A DNA stretch of 41,242 bases from Amarolinea aalborgensis. GTDB taxonomy: Bacteria; Chloroflexota; Anaerolineae; SSC4; Amarolineaceae. The stretch covers positions 1 to 41,242 of the forward strand of contig NZ_UETR01000025.1 in the NCBI RefSeq assembly GCF_900491745.1. Reading direction: 5' to 3'. Position numbers and translations under genes: made by a program. The notes beneath the pieces were generated by a model that did not search any database, was not told the DNA's origin, and saw only the letters and a list, made by a program, of their open reading frames with translations. This document shows positions 24,280-33,237 of the stretch, one piece after another (the stretch's first letter is position 1; each line of letters starts with the position of its first letter).

Positions 24280-26763
24280 ATGGCAACAGAAGTAAAATCA
24301 AAACCAATAGCACCCATTGCAACGCCAAGCGCCCCGCGGCCGGGTCAAGACAAGCCAAGCAACGGCCAAGACAAGGAAGAACGTCGGCCAGGGTCTCAGA
24401 CGCCGGCCGCTCCGGTCAGCCCTGTCAAAGCGACCGCGGGCAATAGCGCGCCGACTGCGCGACCGGTGAACGCCGCCCCGCCCGCGCGGCCAACCTCGAA
24501 TAATCGGCCGGCGCCGGCCGCGAACGGCTCACGTCCAACGCCCCCGGCGGCTGGCGCATCGTCAGGCTCATCTGCGCCGCGCCCCGCAGGCGGCAACAAC
24601 CCGCCAGCTCGACCAACCAGCGGCAACAACTCACCGGCGCGACCGGCCGGCGGCAATCAACCGGCTCGATCGGCCGCGCCGGCTCAGCAGCCGGCGCGGC
24701 CAGACAACGGCAGACCGCAGGCTGCGGTTTCGCCCGCCCGCCCGCAAACGCCGAGCGGCGGCGCGCGGCCCGTTGGCGGCAATTCACGCCCGGCGTCGTC
24801 ATTTGGCGGCGCGCCCCGCGTCAGCGGCGCGCCCAGCCGGGGCGGCCAGCGATCGTCCCAGGGTCAGAATAGACCGGGCGGGCGTCCTGGCAACGCCGGC
24901 GGTGGACGGCCTTCCCATGCTGGTCCACGGCCCGCAGCGCCGGTGGCTGTTCCTGCTGCCCCAACCAAGCCAACCAAGCCCACGTCGGTGGAGATTCCGC
25001 CGGCGATTACGGTGCGCGACCTGGCGCAGTTGATGCAGGAAAGCCCGATTGACCTGATCAAGGTGCTGATGAACTACGGCATCATGGCGCCCATCACGCA
25101 AACGATTGACTTCGACACCGCGGCCGTGATTGGCTCGGAGTTTGGCGTCGAGGTGAAGCCTGTGGTCACGGCCGTGGTTGAAGAACCAGGCCCGGCGAAT
25201 GAGACCGACGGCGAGCCGAAGACGCTGCGGCAGCGGATCTTGGAATCACAGGATGATGAAAAGCTCATCGAACGACCACCCGTGGTGGCCGTGCTGGGGC
25301 ATGTGGATCATGGTAAGACCACGCTCCTGGATGCGATTCGCAAGACCAACGTCGTGGAAGGCGAAGCCGGCGGCATCACCCAGCGCATTGGCGCGTACCA
25401 GATTGAGCTGAACGGTCGCCGAATCACCTTCCTGGACACGCCCGGCCACGAGGCATTTACCGCGATGCGCGCGCGCGGCGCGCAGGTGACGGACATCGTG
25501 GTCTTGGTCGTCGCGGCCGATGACGGCGTGATGCCCCAGACCAAGGAAGCGATCAGCCACGCCAAGGCGGCCAAGGTGCCGATCGTGGTCGCGATGAACA
25601 AGGTGGACAAGCCGAACGCCAACCCGGATCGCGTCAAACAGGAACTGGCTGACGCTGGCTTGCTCATCGAAGAATGGGGCGGCGATGTGATCTGTGTGCC
25701 GGTTTCGGCCAAGATGAAGCGCGGCATCAATGATCTGCTGGAGAACATCCTGTTGGTGGCCGACATCAACCCGCCCATGAGCACCCCCGACGGCCGCGCG
25801 ATTGGGACCGTGATCGAGAGCGAAAACGATCCACGCCGCGGCCCGATCGCCACGCTGCTCGTGCAAACGGGCACGATGCACGTGGGCGACGCGATTGTCG
25901 CCGGCGGCGTCGCTGGCCGCGTACGCGCCATGTTCGACGATCGCGGCAATCCGGTGGACTCGGCGCCGCCCAGTATGCCGGCCCGCGTCATGGGCTTCAG
26001 CACGGCGCCTACGGCCGGCGACACCTTCAAGGTGATGGCAGACTACAATTCGGCGCGCGCCGATGTCGAAGCCTGGCAAACTGCGCACCGTGCGGCCGCG
26101 ACGCCGACCAAGCTCGTCAGCCTTGAGGATGTCTTCTTGAAAATGCAGACGGGCCAGGTCAAGGAACTGAACTTGATCCTCAAGGCCGACTTCCAAGGGT
26201 CATTGGAGCCGATTGTCAATTCGTTGAATCGCCTGAGCAACGATGAAGTCAAGATCAAGATTCTGCACCAGGGCCTGGGCAAGATCACCGAGTCAGACAT
26301 CAACCTGGCGGCTGCTTCCAGCGCCATCGTGATCGGATTCAATACCTCGCTCGACGGCGCCGCCCAGAATGTGGCCGAAACGCAGGGCGTTGATGTGCGC
26401 ACGTATGACGTCATCTACAATCTTCTGGAGTCGGTGGAACTGGCGCTCAAGGGTATGTTGGAGCCGGTTTATCGTGAAGCCCACCAGGGCGAGGTTGAGG
26501 TGCGCCAGGTGTTCCATCTGAGTAAGAAGGGCACCGTGGCCGGCTGCATCGTACGCAGCGGCTTCGTGGCCCGCGGCTCGCTCATTCGCGTCAAGCGCGG
26601 CGACCAGGTGGTTGCCACCACGCGTATGCAGTCGCTCAAACGTTTCCAGGAAGATGTCAGTGATGTCAAGGCGGGTTTCGAGTGCGGCGTCACCCTGGAG
26701 AAATTCGACGCCTATGAGCCAGGCGATATCTTGGAAGCGTACAAGATGGAGCGTGTCCGCTAA
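24280..26763 (+). CDS. infB: Translation initiation factor IF-2
   Basis: An initiation GTPase of 827 residues that delivers fMet-tRNA to the 30S subunit. Residues 1-235 are a disordered Pro/Ala/Gly/Asn/Arg-rich region with repeated PARP and GGNN-like units. The IF2 N-terminal subdomain follows (PPAITVRDLAQLMQESPIDL). The G domain has GHVDHGKTT (G1), DTPGHEAF (G3), NKVDKP (G4) and SAK (G5). Domains 2 to 4 are complete to the C-terminus. ATG 24280 has GGGGAG 9 nt upstream; 24271 is too close to that site, and the frame upstream to 24172 is unlike IF-2. Confidence 0.96.
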   Translation: MATEVKSKPIAPIATPSAPRPGQDKPSNGQDKEERRPGSQTPAAPVSPVKATAGNSAPTARPVNAAPPARPTSNNRPAPAANGSRPTPPAAGASSGSSAPRPAGGNNPPARPTSGNNSPARPAGGNQPARSAAPAQQPARPDNGRPQAAVSPARPQTPSGGARPVGGNSRPASSFGGAPRVSGAPSRGGQRSSQGQNRPGGRPGNAGGGRPSHAGPRPAAPVAVPAAPTKPTKPTSVEIPPAITVRDLAQLMQESPIDLIKVLMNYGIMAPITQTIDFDTAAVIGSEFGVEVKPVVTAVVEEPGPANETDGEPKTLRQRILESQDDEKLIERPPVVAVLGHVDHGKTTLLDAIRKTNVVEGEAGGITQRIGAYQIELNGRRITFLDTPGHEAFTAMRARGAQVTDIVVLVVAADDGVMPQTKEAISHAKAAKVPIVVAMNKVDKPNANPDRVKQELADAGLLIEEWGGDVICVPVSAKMKRGINDLLENILLVADINPPMSTPDGRAIGTVIESENDPRRGPIATLLVQTGTMHVGDAIVAGGVAGRVRAMFDDRGNPVDSAPPSMPARVMGFSTAPTAGDTFKVMADYNSARADVEAWQTAHRAAATPTKLVSLEDVFLKMQTGQVKELNLILKADFQGSLEPIVNSLNRLSNDEVKIKILHQGLGKITESDINLAAASSAIVIGFNTSLDGAAQNVAETQGVDVRTYDVIYNLLESVELALKGMLEPVYREAHQGEVEVRQVFHLSKKGTVAGCIVRSGFVARGSLIRVKRGDQVVATTRMQSLKRFQEDVSDVKAGFECGVTLEKFDAYEPGDILEAYKMERVR

Positions 26764-26776
26764 AAAGGATCTGCAC

Positions 26777-27160
26777 ATGACGAATCATCGGCGTGCCCGC
26801 CTGAATGGGCTTCTACGCGAGGAACTCGTGTTGATTCTCAGCGGCGACCTCGGCGACCCCCGCCTGGCGCCCGTGATGATCAGCGATGTTGATATTTCGG
26901 CCGATTATCGGCAGCTGCGCGTCTATTTCTCGGTGTTGGACGATGATCCGCTCGTGGAACGTGACGCCATACGCGGGTTGGAACATGCCAACGGCTTTCT
27001 GCGCCGCCGCCTGGCCGAGCATGTCAACCTCCGTTACACCCCGGAACTCACGTTCAAACTCGATCGCACCGAGGCGCGCGCGGAACGCGTGGATCGCCTG
27101 CTGCAAGAGATCGCCAGTCAGACCCCAGCGCCGCCGGCGCTCGCAGAGAGTAACGACTAG
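26777..27160 (+). CDS. rbfA: 30S ribosome-binding factor RbfA
   Basis: A ribosome maturation factor of 127 residues with a KH-like fold that acts late in 30S assembly on helix 1 of 16S rRNA. Family features are the N-terminal RRARLNGLLREELVLILS, the DPRLAPVMISDVDIS segment, the YFSVL strand and the LRRRLAEHVNLRYTPELTFKLD stretch. AAGGA lies 7 nt before ATG 26777, 13 bp after infB. Confidence 0.95.
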   Translation: MTNHRRARLNGLLREELVLILSGDLGDPRLAPVMISDVDISADYRQLRVYFSVLDDDPLVERDAIRGLEHANGFLRRRLAEHVNLRYTPELTFKLDRTEARAERVDRLLQEIASQTPAPPALAESND

Positions 27161-27169
27161 CGGCCGCGT

Positions 27170-28210
27170 ATGGCAGACATTCAGCAGCCGGTCACAACCC
27201 ATGACTTTGACCCGACCGAGGTCGCGCTCGCGCAAGCGGCGCAGGCCATCGGTCGGGCCTCTTCGATCCTTGCCGTGTCTCATATCAGCCCAGACGGCGA
27301 CGCCATCGGCTCCTTGCTTGCTTTTGGCGCCATTGCCAGCTACCTGGGCAAATCGTGCATCTTGGCCTGCGCAGATCCTGCGCCCGAAACGCTTCACTTC
27401 TTGCCAGGCATTCGCGCCATCGTGACCGCGGCCCCCGGCCCATTCGACCTGGTGGTGGGACTGGATGCCAGCGACCCCCGGCGGCTGGGTGATCCCTACC
27501 TGGGCGCGGCTGCGACGGGCATCCCTACGCTTGTCATTGACCACCATATCACAAATCTGCGCTTTGCCGCGGTCAATTGGATTGATCCGGCCGCCGCGGC
27601 GACGGCTGAAATGGTGTTCCTGCTGGCCGACTACCTCCACGTGCCGCTGACGCCTGCGCTTGCCACCAGCCTGTTGACCGGCCTTGTTACCGATACGCGC
27701 GGCTTCCGCACCAGCAACACCTCCCCGCGTGCCCTGCAGATTTCTGCGCGCCTGCTGGAGGCTGGCGCGCCGCTCTTCCAGATTATGGAGATGACCCTCG
27801 AACGCCGCTCCCTCGCCCAAATCCACCTGTGGGGCCGTGTGTTGAGCCGCGCGCGCCAGCACGGCCGCATCGTGTGGAGCGAGGTGACAGAGGGGGACCG
27901 CCGCGCGGCGGGCATCAAGGAAGAGGGCGCGGATGCGGGACTTTCGAGTTTCCTCGGCAGCGCCGTGGAGGCCGATGTGGCGGCGGTCTTGGTGGAGCGC
28001 AATGGCAAGGTTGAAGTCAGCCTGCGTGCCGTCCCTGGCTTTTCGGTCGCGGAAGCGGCGCTGGCGTTGGGCGGGGGCGGGCATTCGCTGGCGGCTGGCT
28101 GCACGCTGGAAGGCAGCCTGGCTGAGGTGCGACGCCTGGTCATGGCCGCGTTGGACAAGAGCCTGACCAGCCAGGGCTTTCCGCAGCCCCGCTTCGACGA
28201 GCCGACATGA
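27170..28210 (+). CDS. nrnA: DHH/DHHA1 phosphoesterase, NrnA-like oligoribonuclease/pAp phosphatase
   Basis: A phosphoesterase of 346 residues expected to degrade short oligonucleotides and 3',5'-bisphosphoadenosine. The metal-binding motifs SHISPDGDAIGS, GLDASD, the DHH box in VIDHHITN and the later TDTRGFRTSNT are intact. The DHHA1 domain ends with the glycine-rich GGGGHSLAAGC. Its place between rbfA and truB is the usual one in many Gram-positive and Chloroflexi genomes. It starts 9 bp after rbfA and its stop overlaps a possible start of truB. Confidence 0.92.
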   Translation: MADIQQPVTTHDFDPTEVALAQAAQAIGRASSILAVSHISPDGDAIGSLLAFGAIASYLGKSCILACADPAPETLHFLPGIRAIVTAAPGPFDLVVGLDASDPRRLGDPYLGAAATGIPTLVIDHHITNLRFAAVNWIDPAAAATAEMVFLLADYLHVPLTPALATSLLTGLVTDTRGFRTSNTSPRALQISARLLEAGAPLFQIMEMTLERRSLAQIHLWGRVLSRARQHGRIVWSEVTEGDRRAAGIKEEGADAGLSSFLGSAVEADVAAVLVERNGKVEVSLRAVPGFSVAEAALALGGGGHSLAAGCTLEGSLAEVRRLVMAALDKSLTSQGFPQPRFDEPT

Positions 28211-28233
28211 GGGAGGAAGGATACGCCAGGGCG

Positions 28234-29121
28234 ATGGTTTTCGGTCTGCTGAACATCAACAAGCCGGCAGGACGCTCCTCGCGCTGGGTGGTCAATGCCG
28301 TCAGCCGCATCACCGGCGTAGACAAAATCGGCCATGCCGGCACCCTGGATCCGCTGGCAACCGGCGTCTTGCTGATGGCCCTGGGGCCGGCCACGCGACT
28401 CGTGGAGTATCTACAGGCGGGGACCAAACTTTACCAGGCGTCCATTCACCTCGGCGTCAACACCAGCACCTATGATGCGGAAGGGGACGTGCTGGCAACC
28501 GCACCCGTGCCGGATCTGGCGCTCGGCGATCTCCAGCACGCGTTGGCGCGTTTCGTAGGCGAGATCGAACAGCAGCCGCCTGCCTTTTCGGCCCTGAAGA
28601 TTGCCGGTGTGGCCGCGTATCGCAAGGCGCGGCGCGGGCAGACCGTTGAATTACCCATGCGCCGGGTGCATATCGAGCAGATCGAACTGCTGAGCTGGCA
28701 ATCGCCCGTGCTGACGATCCGCGTCGCCTGTTCGCCCGGCACGTATATCCGCTCGCTGGCGTTCGATTTGGGTCAGGCCTTGGGCTGCGGCGCCCATCTC
28801 GCCAGCCTGGTGCGCCAGGCCAGCGGGCATTTCCGCCTGGAAGACAGCGTGGATTTGGAAACCCTGGCCGCGGCCGCCCAGGTCGGCGATTGGCAGCGCT
28901 ACCTGCTGCCGCCCGATCAGGCTGTGCTTGAGCTGACGCCGGTCTATCTCGATGCGGGCCGCACGCAGGTCTTGTTGCATGGCAACCCGGTCACCGCGCC
29001 GGCACGACCGGCCACGTCCGCTGGCCGTGCGTATGACCCCGACGGCCGTCTGATTGCGCTAGTCACCTACGATGCCGCCCAAGAGGTGTGGCAGCCTGAC
29101 AAGGTATTTGTGGCTGACTAG
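28234..29121 (+). CDS. truB: tRNA pseudouridine(55) synthase TruB
   Basis: An enzyme of about 295 residues that makes pseudouridine 55 in the T loop of tRNAs. The N-terminus GLLNINKPAGRSS, the catalytic-aspartate motif GHAGTLDPLATGVLL, YRKARRGQTVELP and the SPGTYIRSLAFDLG motif are present. ATG 28234 fits the family N-terminus and has GGAGGAAGGA upstream. An earlier in-frame ATG at 28207 overlaps the nrnA stop (ATGA) and would add nine residues; it cannot be excluded. The C-terminal 70 residues resemble a small PUA-like extension. Confidence 0.94.
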   Translation: MVFGLLNINKPAGRSSRWVVNAVSRITGVDKIGHAGTLDPLATGVLLMALGPATRLVEYLQAGTKLYQASIHLGVNTSTYDAEGDVLATAPVPDLALGDLQHALARFVGEIEQQPPAFSALKIAGVAAYRKARRGQTVELPMRRVHIEQIELLSWQSPVLTIRVACSPGTYIRSLAFDLGQALGCGAHLASLVRQASGHFRLEDSVDLETLAAAAQVGDWQRYLLPPDQAVLELTPVYLDAGRTQVLLHGNPVTAPARPATSAGRAYDPDGRLIALVTYDAAQEVWQPDKVFVAD

Positions 29122-29154
29122 ATCCGAGAACACTGGCTGCCCAGACATGACAGG

Positions 29155-29205
29155 CTCACACAAAGACACCAAGGCACGAAGAAGCGCCTGGTGGCTTTGT
29201 GTGAG
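29155..29205 (+). other. Long hairpin after truB
   Basis: An 11-bp perfect stem CTCACACAAAG (29155-29165) and CTTTGTGTGAG (29195-29205), with further inner pairing (CACCA/TGGTG, GGC/GCC). No T run follows. It may be a REP-like element or a processing/stability structure at the operon end. The rest of 29122-29313 shows no gene. Confidence 0.6.
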
Positions 29206-29313
29206 AACTGACCTGAACATAAAGCCGCTGGTGAACACCGATCGCCGCGGATTGCCTATTTTCGTTCATGGTTGCGGGCCGGGCGCGCTGGCGCTTTGTG
29301 CGGGAGGACGTTC

Positions 29314-30204
29314 GTGTCTGTTTGTCGCCGTCTCTTGGTTGGTAAACTGCTTCTCACGTTGGCGCTGACTGCGGCGCTGGCCCATGCAGCGTTGGCAGCC
29401 CCGCCGACGCCGGCGCTGGCCGGGCAGCTCACCTGGAACGATCGCACTCGCCCGTACGACTTTGTCATTACGGTGACGCCGGCGCAGGTTGACATCTGCG
29501 CCGGCAGCGACGCCTTCTTTACCGTGGATGTGGGGCAGGTGGGCAACTCGACCGACCCGGTCACGCTCAGCGCGAGCGGCCAGCCGGCGGGCGCCAGTGC
29601 AAGCTTCGTCCCCAATCCTGTCACCCCGCCCGGCAGCAGCAGCTTGGCTATTGGCGGCACGGCCGCGGCGCTCCCCGGCAGTTACACTGTCACGGTGGTC
29701 GGCGCCGCGGGCGCGCTGGTGCATGATGATGCTGTGATCTTGAATGTGTCGAACGCACAACCGGCGCTGCCGACTCTGCTGGCGCCCGCCAATGGCGCGC
29801 TGAATGTGGTGGTGCGACCGACCTTCACCTGGAACCAGGCGGCCCACGCAACCGCTTATGACATCGAAGTGGGGACCGACCCCGACTTCAGCTATGTCGC
29901 GGCCGCTGCCGGCGGTGTGGTTGGCGTCTCGTGGACGCCGGACAGCGACTTGGACCTGGGGACTGTCTACTACTGGCGTGTACGCGCCGTCAACGGCTGT
30001 GGGATCACGCCGTACTCAAGCGCGTTCACCTTTACCACCGCGCCAGCCCCCACGCCCACAGAGCCGCCGACGGGCGTGCAGTTGAGTCGCCTGGAGTCTG
30101 ACCGCCGCCCCCAGGCCGCGCGTGGATGGCTTCCGGCTGTCCTGCTGTTGACCGCAGCGGCCGCGGCCGTGTATCAGCGCCGCAGCCACACCTGGCCGCG
30201 CTGA
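29314..30204 (+). CDS. Secreted protein with Ig/FN3-like domains and C-terminal membrane anchor
   Basis: A protein of 296 residues not assigned to a named family. The GTG start at 29314 has GGAGG 6 nt upstream and gives a clean signal peptide (LLVGKLLLTLALTAALAHAA). Residues 50-145 look like an Ig-like or CARDB-like sandwich (VTPAQVDICAGSDAFFTVDV). About 150-245 resembles an FN3-like module often seen in surface proteins (PTFTWNQAAHATAYDIEV; VYYWRVRAVNGCG). A Pro/Thr linker, a hydrophobic helix (LPAVLLLTAAAAAVYQ) and a basic tail end the chain, a sorting-signal-like arrangement. Surface display is inferred. Confidence 0.78.
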   Translation: MSVCRRLLVGKLLLTLALTAALAHAALAAPPTPALAGQLTWNDRTRPYDFVITVTPAQVDICAGSDAFFTVDVGQVGNSTDPVTLSASGQPAGASASFVPNPVTPPGSSSLAIGGTAAALPGSYTVTVVGAAGALVHDDAVILNVSNAQPALPTLLAPANGALNVVVRPTFTWNQAAHATAYDIEVGTDPDFSYVAAAAGGVVGVSWTPDSDLDLGTVYYWRVRAVNGCGITPYSSAFTFTTAPAPTPTEPPTGVQLSRLESDRRPQAARGWLPAVLLLTAAAAAVYQRRSHTWPR

Positions 30205-30236
30205 GGCGTGTTTCAATGGCGCTTCCGTTTTGGGGT

Positions 30237-30788
30237 TTATCCTTCGATTTCGGCGATTAGTTCGGCCGGCGATCGGTTCAAGTACATCACACTCATCAGG
30301 CCAGGGAAGTATTTGTCCATCATGAGAACATTGGTAAAGACCAGATTGCGGAACTGGGCCTCGGTCAGATGCTCTGTGTTGGCGGTGACGTCAATACTCG
30401 ACTTGTAACGCACTTCGCCATCGTTGAAATCCAACTCGAAATTGCCGATGACCATGCCGTAATTGGCCCGCGTGAGGAATTCGGCCATGGCGGGCAGCTT
30501 GTCCGGCGGCGTAAAACTCTCGAGCACGGAGTAGAAGATAAACTGACGATGGGTGTCATTTTCACGCGCCTGCGCCACGCAGCGCCACGAGCCGTTCTTG
30601 CCCTGGTGGCGCATGGAGAGGATCGGCTTGGACTCATGGCGTGTATACGTCCAGTTGATGCTGTCGAAAAAGGCAATGGCCCGTTCCAGAATTGAAACCT
30701 GGCCGTCCAGGGATGGACTCATCATGGTACGTCCTCCATCGTGTTGGTGTCCATTGTGATATTGGCTGTGGTACGCAGTTTCGCTCAT
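30237..30788 (-). CDS. YbjN-domain protein
   Basis: A cytosolic protein of 183 residues with the YbjN fold, which resembles type III secretion chaperones and is linked to stress or sensory regulation in enterobacteria; its molecular role is poorly known. Family-like stretches are FDSINWTYTRHESKPILSMR, FIFYSVLESFTPPDKLPAMA and FLTRANYGMVIGNFELDFNDGEV in part. The start at 30788 (MSETAYHSQYHNG) has AAGGA 6 nt upstream; the first 30 residues are His/Gln/Asn-rich and may be flexible. A second YbjN-like gene lies at 34460. Confidence 0.85.
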   Translation of the reverse strand: MSETAYHSQYHNGHQHDGGRTMMSPSLDGQVSILERAIAFFDSINWTYTRHESKPILSMRHQGKNGSWRCVAQARENDTHRQFIFYSVLESFTPPDKLPAMAEFLTRANYGMVIGNFELDFNDGEVRYKSSIDVTANTEHLTEAQFRNLVFTNVLMMDKYFPGLMSVMYLNRSPAELIAEIEG

Positions 30789-30928
30789 GGTTGTCCTTAG
30801 GCCGTGATTCAGCGTGGTCTCCTGTCCCCTGTCGAGACGAACCTGGTCAGGAGACCACGCACACACATCGAGTGATCGCGCCGCGCGGTCGAGCGAGCGT
30901 CACGAGGTTGGAGCGTCGCCAGCTCTGC

Positions 30929-32641
30929 TCAGTTGGTGCAGACCGTGCCCCAGGCGTTCGCCACCATCGTCACATCGTTCGTGGTAATCGCCGGATCGCT
31001 GAAGTCCAGGTTGCGCCGTGCGTTGTAGAGCGTGTCGCCGGGCTGTGTATTCCAGATTTCGGCCACCAACTGCACGTCACGAATGTCGGTCGTGCGATTG
31101 TAGTCAATGTCGGTGGGGCAGCGCACCGCGTTGACGGCGTTGAGCGCATCAATGCGTCCCCAACCGTAGACGTTGTTCGGGGTTGGCCGGCTGTCTAGCG
31201 GGTCCGGGTAAGGCGTCAGCACCCCACAGGTGGTGTTGTCAACCCGCGTCGCCGTCTCGCGAATGTACTGCGACGTTTCTAGGATGTGCCCGCGCAGCGC
31301 AGGATTGGCCTGCCACATGAGCGCTACCAGGCCCACGACGTGCGGCCCCGCCATGCTGGTGCCGCTGGCCGAGGTGTACGCCGTGTCGCTGCTGTTGGTC
31401 GCCGAGCGAATGCTCGTGCCCGGCGCGGAGACGTCCGGGCCGAACAGATTGGTGTAATCGCGCAGTCCGCGGCTGCTGGAGCCGGCAATGACGCCGGTCG
31501 CGTCATTGAAGTTGCCCACGGACAGGGACTCCGGGTAGACGGCTGGTGGGTCGTTGATGCTGCCGCAGCCCTGGCCGCCGTCGTTGCCCGCGGAGGCCAC
31601 GAACATGACGCCCGCGGCGTTGAGCGCCTGGATCGAAGGCTGAATCTGCATCCAGGTGGTCGTGTCGCAGCCCTCGGACGCCGGGCAGCCCCAGGAGTTG
31701 TTGACCACGTCTGGCTGCATAGCCGCATCGCCGCCTGGCGCGAGGAAGAAATCGTTACATTCGACATAGCGGCTGATGGTGCCAACGCCGGCGTTCATGT
31801 TGCGGCACGCAATCCACTTGGCGCCAGGGGCGACGCCGATTTGGTCGCGCGTGGCCGGTGCGCTGTGATCGTCGCCAGCCACCGTACCGATGGTGTGCGT
31901 GCCGTGGAAGGTGTCATCGCACGGCGCGGCCACATTCAAGCCGCAGCTGTTGGCGCCGCCGTCATGAATGGCGTCATGCCAACTGTAGGTGTGGTCGGCC
32001 GTTACGCCGTTCCAGCCGCGATACTGCGGCTTGAGCGCCTCATGCGTCCAGCGCACGCCCGTGTCGCCGCCGGCGACCACAATGCCGGTGCCGTCAATGC
32101 CCAAGGCCCACACCTGCGGCGCGCGGATATAATTGACGCCGCTAGAGATAACCTCTGGCGCGTCGGCCGGCTGCGTCGCCTGTTCGATCGGATCAACCCC
32201 AAAGGGCGCGTCGAGCGCCAGCCAGCGCACATCGTCACGCGCCGCCAGCTCGTTGACCATGACCTGATCGGCCGCGGGCAGGTAGATCATGTTGACGCTG
32301 AGGAAGGCCTGGAAGGGGATGCCGCGGCGGGTCAGCTCTGCGCGCAGCGCGCCCTGGCTGCGCTCGGCAAAGTCCTTGAGCTGCGCGTAGACAAACGCGC
32401 CTTTGTCTTCTTTGCGCACCAGGGTGGCCGCGCGGCTCAGGTCGGCCTGGCCCACGAGGAAGATGAGCGCCGGCGCCTGACCTGCGTCGGCCAGGCGGCT
32501 GGCCAGGCCAGCATCAATTTTGGCGACCGGCGAGCCGGGCGCGGCGCCGGCGGGCAGCGCGGCGGCCAGGAGCAGGATGAGCAAACCGACCGCCAGCCAG
32601 CGCTGGCGCAAAGGATGGAACAACCTCGGATGCACAGACAT
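30929..32641 (-). CDS. Secreted subtilisin-like serine protease (S8) with dockerin-like tail
   Basis: An exported protease of 570 residues. A signal peptide covers about residues 14-35 (WLAVGLLILLLAAALPAGA), followed by an inhibitor-like propeptide to about residue 150. The S8 triad is intact: Asp in GGDTGVRWTH, His in FHGTHTIGT, Ser in ASGTSMAGPHV, with oxyanion Asn in NNSWG. The last 60 residues hold two dockerin-like calcium loops (DIDYNRTTDIRDVQLVA; LDFSDPAITTNDVTMVA). GGAGG lies 4-5 nt before ATG 32641. Extracellular protein degradation or surface-protein processing is inferred. Confidence 0.94.
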   Translation of the reverse strand: MSVHPRLFHPLRQRWLAVGLLILLLAAALPAGAAPGSPVAKIDAGLASRLADAGQAPALIFLVGQADLSRAATLVRKEDKGAFVYAQLKDFAERSQGALRAELTRRGIPFQAFLSVNMIYLPAADQVMVNELAARDDVRWLALDAPFGVDPIEQATQPADAPEVISSGVNYIRAPQVWALGIDGTGIVVAGGDTGVRWTHEALKPQYRGWNGVTADHTYSWHDAIHDGGANSCGLNVAAPCDDTFHGTHTIGTVAGDDHSAPATRDQIGVAPGAKWIACRNMNAGVGTISRYVECNDFFLAPGGDAAMQPDVVNNSWGCPASEGCDTTTWMQIQPSIQALNAAGVMFVASAGNDGGQGCGSINDPPAVYPESLSVGNFNDATGVIAGSSSRGLRDYTNLFGPDVSAPGTSIRSATNSSDTAYTSASGTSMAGPHVVGLVALMWQANPALRGHILETSQYIRETATRVDNTTCGVLTPYPDPLDSRPTPNNVYGWGRIDALNAVNAVRCPTDIDYNRTTDIRDVQLVAEIWNTQPGDTLYNARRNLDFSDPAITTNDVTMVANAWGTVCTN

Positions 32642-32842
32642 GGAACCTCCATTGGTAGCGCGGGGGTGACGAGAGGTGATTGCAGGTTGACAAGGGATGA
32701 CGCAAATCACCCGGCCGGACAATGCGCCTAAGTATACGCAGGGATGGCCGCGCGTCAAACGGCGTCGAGCGCGCCTATCGGAGAGCGAAGGCGCAGCATC
32801 ATGGCGGGTTTGAGGGTTGTCGCCAAGTTGCTCAAAGGAGGC

Positions 32843-32871
32843 TTGATCTTTCTCTCGCTGTGGTGTAAAAT
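32843..32871 (+). promoter_or_regulatory. Promoter of hicAB
   Basis: TTGATC (32843-32848), a 17-bp spacer, and TAAAAT (32866-32871). Transcription would start near 32878, about 70 nt before hicA. The rest of 32642-32842 shows no gene. Confidence 0.6.
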
Positions 32872-32948
32872 CGCGTCAGGCATGTTTGTGGATGAGGTTG
32901 ACGTTTGCGCTGACCAGCGCCCAAAAGGCAAAAGAGCAGGAAGGTCAT

Positions 32949-33209
32949 ATGACGAAGTACAGCAAGCTGCTCGCCAAAGTGCTGAGCGGGCAAGCGGACT
33001 CCAACATTGACTTCGATGACCTCCGTCGTCTGCTCGAGCATCTCGGGTTTTTCGAGCGGGTGCGGGGCAGCCATCACATCTTCGTAAGGTCTGGAATTCA
33101 CGATATGATCAACCTGCAGCGCGAGGGCCGGATGGCGAAGCCGTATCAAGTCCGGCAGGTCAGGGCAGTCATCACCACGTACGGTTTGACGGTGGACGAG
33201 GGCGACTAA
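32949..33209 (+). CDS. hicA: HicA-family mRNA interferase toxin
   Basis: A toxin of 86 residues with the double-stranded-RNA-binding-like HicA fold, predicted to cleave mRNA and arrest growth. The catalytic histidine is in the RGSHHIFVRSG motif, preceded by FDDLRRLLEHLGFFER. The start at 32949 (MTKYSKLLAKV) has GGTCAT-type spacing from AGGAAGG. Its antitoxin gene follows. Antitoxins of this class usually bind the promoter of the pair. Confidence 0.9.
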   Translation: MTKYSKLLAKVLSGQADSNIDFDDLRRLLEHLGFFERVRGSHHIFVRSGIHDMINLQREGRMAKPYQVRQVRAVITTYGLTVDEGD

Positions 33210-33237
33210 TGCACAAGGTGGGCGACTAATGCACAAG
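33200..33237 (+). repeat. 20-bp tandem duplication at the hicA-hicB junction
   Basis: GGGCGACTAATGCACAAG occurs at 33200-33217 and again at 33220-33237. The first copy joins the hicA stop to an ATG opening a six-codon frame (MHKVGD) that ends at the ATG of hicB. Confidence 0.92.

Noticed and set aside
31286..32731. A 481-codon plus-strand frame
   Set aside because: It lies entirely antisense to the well-supported subtilase. It is a GC-rich shadow with no domain resemblance.
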